A stretch of DNA of 6,692 bases from JBAXPW01 sp037132015 (GTDB lineage: Bacteria; Patescibacteriota; Microgenomatia; UBA1406; GWC2-37-13). The position numbers were made by a program, and so were the translations under genes. Below the pieces are notes generated by a model. It saw only the letters and a list, made by a program, of their open reading frames with translations. It did not search any database and was not told the DNA's origin. Numbering within the stretch: position 1 is the stretch's first letter; the number at the start of each line of letters is the position of its first letter. Positions 4,780 to 6,692 of the stretch are shown piece after piece. The stretch is taken from the NCBI GenBank assembly GCA_037132015.1, contig JBAXPW010000075.1, positions 1 through 6,692 on the forward strand. Reading direction: 5' to 3'.

Positions 4780-5268
4780 ATGTCTACATATAAAGATAAA
4801 AGAAGTGTAAAAATGAGTAAGTGGATTTATATTGCTTGTAGTATTATCATTGTCACAGTTGCTATATTGGCGTATTTTATTTTGAAACAAAGAGAACAAC
4901 GGGTTATTGGAATAGCAGATTCAAGTGATGGAAAGTATGCAATTCATGTAGTATATACAGATTATGGTGGTTCTTTTGCCGAAAAAGGCGGAGAACATAT
5001 AGACGCATACATAATGAAAACGGATAATGTTTTATTTCAAAAGTATAAAATTATTTTAGATACAAATATTCCTTGTTCTGTAGCTATTGGTAGTTGTACA
5101 AAGTTGGTAACAAATGATCAATTGGATAACTGTATTGGAAAAAAATTCATTGCTGCAAATGGTCAGAATCGATGTGTTACAAATAAATTAGAAAGTTTTA
5201 AGATCAGTGGTCACAGCTATATTTGGTATACAAGTACGTATTCACTTCCATCTGGATTCACACTATAA
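4780..5268 (+). CDS. membrane-anchored protein with extracytoplasmic four-cysteine domain
   Basis: I do not recognise this protein (162 residues from the ATG at 4780). A basic N-terminus is followed by one membrane segment (about residues 15-36, WIYIACSIIIVTVAILAYFI) and then KQREQR. The orientation is therefore most likely N-in, with about 125 residues outside. The outer domain begins with a beta-rich stretch (VIGIADSSDGKYAIHVVYTD). It has four cysteines at about 99, 106, 118 and 132, enough for two disulfide bonds. The start was chosen for the TATAAT-N6-ATG arrangement; Met12 (ATG at 4813) is a plausible alternative that keeps the membrane segment. No lipoprotein box is seen. It lies between the two copies of the mrr 3' end, with its own promoter, so it may have travelled with mrr. 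No role in restriction can be inferred. Confidence 0.65.
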   Translation: MSTYKDKRSVKMSKWIYIACSIIIVTVAILAYFILKQREQRVIGIADSSDGKYAIHVVYTDYGGSFAEKGGEHIDAYIMKTDNVLFQKYKIILDTNIPCSVAIGSCTKLVTNDQLDNCIGKKFIAANGQNRCVTNKLESFKISGHSYIWYTSTYSLPSGFTL

Positions 5269-5303
5269 AGGATATTATCTAACTTCTTCAGCAAGGAGGA
5301 GTA

Positions 5304-5354
5304 ATGTTAAGCTTGGCTCACACTGTGAGAACAAGTTCAACAGTTTTTTGGTAA
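5304..5354 (+). CDS. possible 16-residue leader peptide with strong ribosome binding site
   Basis: AAGGAGGAG at 5293-5301 is followed by TA and ATG at 5304, then 15 more codons (MLSLAHTVRTSSTVFW) and TAA. It is the only textbook Shine-Dalgarno with a properly spaced ATG that I see in the window. The frame contains an odd-centred palindrome CTCACA-C-TGTGAG (5317-5329). It ends at the start of an inverted repeat TGGTAA/TTACCA (5349-5354 and 5363-5368), upstream of the mrr promoter. It could be a leader peptide, a gene remnant or chance. Confidence 0.25.
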   Translation: MLSLAHTVRTSSTVFW

Positions 5355-5368
5355 ATTACTACTTACCA
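5317..5368. promoter_or_regulatory. two palindromes upstream of mrr
   Basis: CTCACA-C-TGTGAG (5317-5329) is a perfect 6-bp-arm palindrome with short outer arms CTTG/CAAG. TGGTAA (5349-5354) pairs with TTACCA (5363-5368) across 8 nt. Both lie 60-110 bp before the mrr -10 box. They could be operators or hairpins in a transcript reading in from the upstream gene. There is no T run, so neither is a convincing terminator. Confidence 0.3.
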
Positions 5369-5424
5369 TTCATAAGATTTTATTATATCTTCGATACGTT
5401 TTTTTATCACATTTATTCAGTTTT

Positions 5425-5433
5425 TGCTATAAT
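5425..5433 (+). promoter_or_regulatory. extended -10 promoter of mrr
   Basis: TGC-TATAAT (TATAAT at 5428-5433) is a perfect extended -10 box. Six nt later comes ATG at 5440, where transcription would be expected to start. The mRNA is therefore probably leaderless. The -35 region is poor, as is usual with an extended -10. Confidence 0.65.
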
Positions 5434-5439
5434 GTGCGC

Positions 5440-6339
5440 ATGGCAATACCAAAGTTTCATCAGACGTTTTTAGCGATATTAAAGGCATTGGAACATGGGA
5501 ATGAACAGAAGACTTCTGATCTTCCAGATCAAATTTTAAAATACGGTCATATAAAACTAACTCCTGAAGAGGTATCTGAAAGGTTAGATAGCGGTGAACT
5601 GAGGTATCATAATAGAGTATTTTGGGCAGTTAGTTATTTATACCAAGGAAAGTTTGTTGAAAGACCTTCTCGTGGATTAGTCAAGATCACTAAAAAAGGT
5701 ATAGATTTTCTCCATAATAAACCGTCCGAGTTTACTTTAAAAATGATAGAAGATGATAGCGATTTTCAATCGTATGTTCCAACCAGATCAAAAAAAGACG
5801 AGTTAACAACAGATGTTGATACTAATGATATGACACCAGTTGATTTGATTGAGCAAGGATTTGGAGAAGTTACAAAATCACTTAAAAAAGACCTTTTAGA
5901 TAAGTTACATCAGAGCAATCCTTATTATTTTGAAAAAATTGTATTAAGACTTTTCAAAAAGATGGGCTATGGCGATTTTGAAGAGACAGCTAAGTCTCGT
6001 GATGGTGGAATTGATGGAATTATAAATCAAGATCAGCTTGGTATAGAAAAAATCTATATTCAAGCAAAGCGATATGCAGATGGAAATAGGGTAAGGGAAC
6101 CAGAAATCAGAAATTTTATTGGTGCTATGAGTGGTGACGTAAGTAAGGGTATTTTTGTAACCACCTCACTTTTTGATGACTCTGCAAAGCAAAAAGCTAA
6201 AAATGCTCGCAATCACAAAATAATACTTATTGACGGAGATCAACTAGTAAGTTTAATGATTAAATATAATATTGGCGTTCAGGTAAAAAATACATATGAA
6301 GTTAAAGAAGTTGATGAAGATTTTTTTGAATTAAGTTAA
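5440..6339 (+). CDS. mrr: Mrr, Type IV modification-dependent restriction endonuclease
   Basis: This 299-residue protein has the length and two-part layout of Escherichia coli Mrr. The N-terminal winged-helix domain (about 1-95) contains the SGELRYHNRVFWAVSYLYQGKF-type block, then SRGLVKITKKGIDFL. A charged linker follows (about 100-150). The C-terminal catalytic domain (about 155-280) contains YYFEKIVLRLFKKMGYG with E165, then DGGIDGII with D192, then IYIQAKR with Q208 and K210. This is the D, then Q-x-K variant of PD-(D/E)XK found in Mrr. KGIFVTTSLFDD and IILIDGDQLVSLM complete the fold. Mrr enzymes cut DNA carrying foreign methylation and can be triggered by a newly acquired methyltransferase. 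The neighbouring R-M methylase must therefore be tolerated by it. ATG 5440 was chosen over GTG 5434 because of the leaderless promoter and the family start M-x-x-P. The 3' end is duplicated at 4449. Confidence 0.95.
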   Translation: MAIPKFHQTFLAILKALEHGNEQKTSDLPDQILKYGHIKLTPEEVSERLDSGELRYHNRVFWAVSYLYQGKFVERPSRGLVKITKKGIDFLHNKPSEFTLKMIEDDSDFQSYVPTRSKKDELTTDVDTNDMTPVDLIEQGFGEVTKSLKKDLLDKLHQSNPYYFEKIVLRLFKKMGYGDFEETAKSRDGGIDGIINQDQLGIEKIYIQAKRYADGNRVREPEIRNFIGAMSGDVSKGIFVTTSLFDDSAKQKAKNARNHKIILIDGDQLVSLMIKYNIGVQVKNTYEVKEVDEDFFELS

Positions 6340-6341
6340 TA
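6199..6341. repeat. 143-bp direct repeat, right copy (end of intact mrr)
   Basis: This is the right-hand partner of 4449-4591, 141 of 143 positions identical. It covers codons 254-299 and the stop of the complete mrr gene plus 2 bp. Confidence 0.95.
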
Positions 6342-6415
6342 TATGTTTTACCCCCTTTTTATATCTTGTTAACTGGTTTTGATATGTTTTTTAAAATTTG
6401 CAATCATGAAGGCTG

Positions 6416-6442
6416 TTGACAATGTCATCATAACCATATAAA
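6416..6442 (+). promoter_or_regulatory. promoter of the small toxin-like gene
   Basis: TTGACA (6416-6421), a 15-nt spacer and TATAAA (6437-6442) are followed 8 nt later by ATG at 6451, again a leaderless-type arrangement. The -35 overlaps a palindrome TGACA-A-TGTCA (6417-6427) that could be an autoregulatory operator, as is common for toxin-antitoxin genes. The short spacer would make it weak without help. Confidence 0.5.
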
Positions 6443-6450
6443 GTATGCAA

Positions 6451-6660
6451 ATGAAACGGGTTGAATTTAGCAAGGAAAAGAGTGTTCAGCTTAAAAAGGA
6501 GCGCGATATCAGTTTTGAAGAAATTAGTTCCGCTATAAATAGGGGAGCATTTCTAAAAATAGTTGAGCACTATAATAAGAAAAGGTATCTAAATCAACGT
6601 ATTTTTTTGGTGAAAGTCAAAGGGTACATATACGTAGTTCGTAGAAGGTACAATACATAA
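6451..6660 (+). CDS. BrnT-like toxin-family protein, apparently truncated
   Basis: This 69-residue protein starts MKRVEFSKEKSVQLKKERDI and continues through SFEEISSAINRGAFL and VEHYNKKRYLNQRIFLVKVKG to YIYVVRRRYNT. The pattern (a short strand with 'W/FS-x-EK-x-x-x-LK', then 'ISFEEI', then an 'H-N-x-x-x-Y-x-x-Q-x-IF-x-V' strand pair) resembles small BrnT-like RNase toxins, which usually continue with 'VPFVE' and a further 20-30 residues. Here the frame ends soon after YVV. In the +1 frame, FVE follows immediately at 6638-6646. That suggests a small deletion, although the remaining +1 frame does not match the expected tail. ATG 6451 is preferred to ATG 6445 because of the -10 box position. Any antitoxin gene would lie beyond the window. 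The family call is from memory of the pattern and only moderately sure. Confidence 0.5.
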   Translation: MKRVEFSKEKSVQLKKERDISFEEISSAINRGAFLKIVEHYNKKRYLNQRIFLVKVKGYIYVVRRRYNT

Positions 6661-6692
6661 TGTGCAGAAGTATATAAAACCGGTGCAGGAAG

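Noticed and set aside
4711..4899. 62-codon minus-strand frame opposite the start of the four-cysteine gene
   Set aside because: It is antisense to the membrane segment of the better-supported gene and has no start signals.
5207..5473. 88-codon plus-strand frame bridging the four-cysteine gene and mrr
   Set aside because: It overlaps both genes in a different frame, runs across the mrr promoter and has no domain.
1..6400. gttaactgg near 24-32 and again near 6369-6377 as element ends
   Set aside because: It is only 9 bp with no further similarity on either side, which is compatible with chance.

Overview
This window reads like an accessory (defence/mobile) island of a low-GC bacterium. Three observations fit a Patescibacteria/CPR-type genome: almost no Shine-Dalgarno sequences, several genes with a consensus -10 box 6-8 nt before the start codon (leaderless-type starts), and a small GIY-YIG nuclease gene next to short 'cttcg-caagctcag'-type repeats. 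This assignment is inference and of modest confidence. The standard genetic code fits all genes.

Layout. Positions 1-179 hold no convincing gene. At 180-740 (-) is a four-helix membrane protein with a C-terminal SHOCT module, and at 934-1581 (-) an unrecognised membrane-anchored protein. A 76-bp direct repeat (733-808 and 1631-1706, about 89% identical) lies on both sides of the second gene and carries the promoter of the first. The stretch 1707-1884 holds an isolated strong terminator hairpin, a structured segment and a REP-like repeat. A GIY-YIG endonuclease gene follows (1885-2220, +); its last codons contain a degenerate inverted copy of the same repeat.

Converging on it is a compact minus-strand Type II restriction-modification operon: a small HTH regulator (4190-4375), a PD-(D/E)XK endonuclease (3385-4167) and a beta-class DNA methyltransferase (2274-3380), in the order regulator, nuclease, methylase. 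Upstream of the operon lies a scrapyard (4376-4779). It holds the last 46 codons of an mrr gene, a minus-strand coding-like fossil fused to a second exact copy of the REP-like repeat, and a decayed trace of the start of a GIY-YIG gene.

The right part has a membrane-anchored, four-cysteine extracytoplasmic protein (4780-5268, +), a complete Type IV Mrr restriction endonuclease (5440-6339, +) whose 3' end is the source or sister of the 143-bp copy at 4449-4591, and a short BrnT-like toxin-type protein that looks C-terminally damaged (6451-6660, +).

The genes combine DNA modification and restriction (Type II R-M), modification-dependent restriction (Mrr), a small nuclease tied to a dispersed repeat, and a possible toxin. 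The long direct repeats, the gene fragments and the repeat-linked nuclease show repeated rearrangement here. The most novel lead is the pairing of the GIY-YIG gene with the REP-like repeat, including an orphan repeat that carries a relic of the nuclease start.
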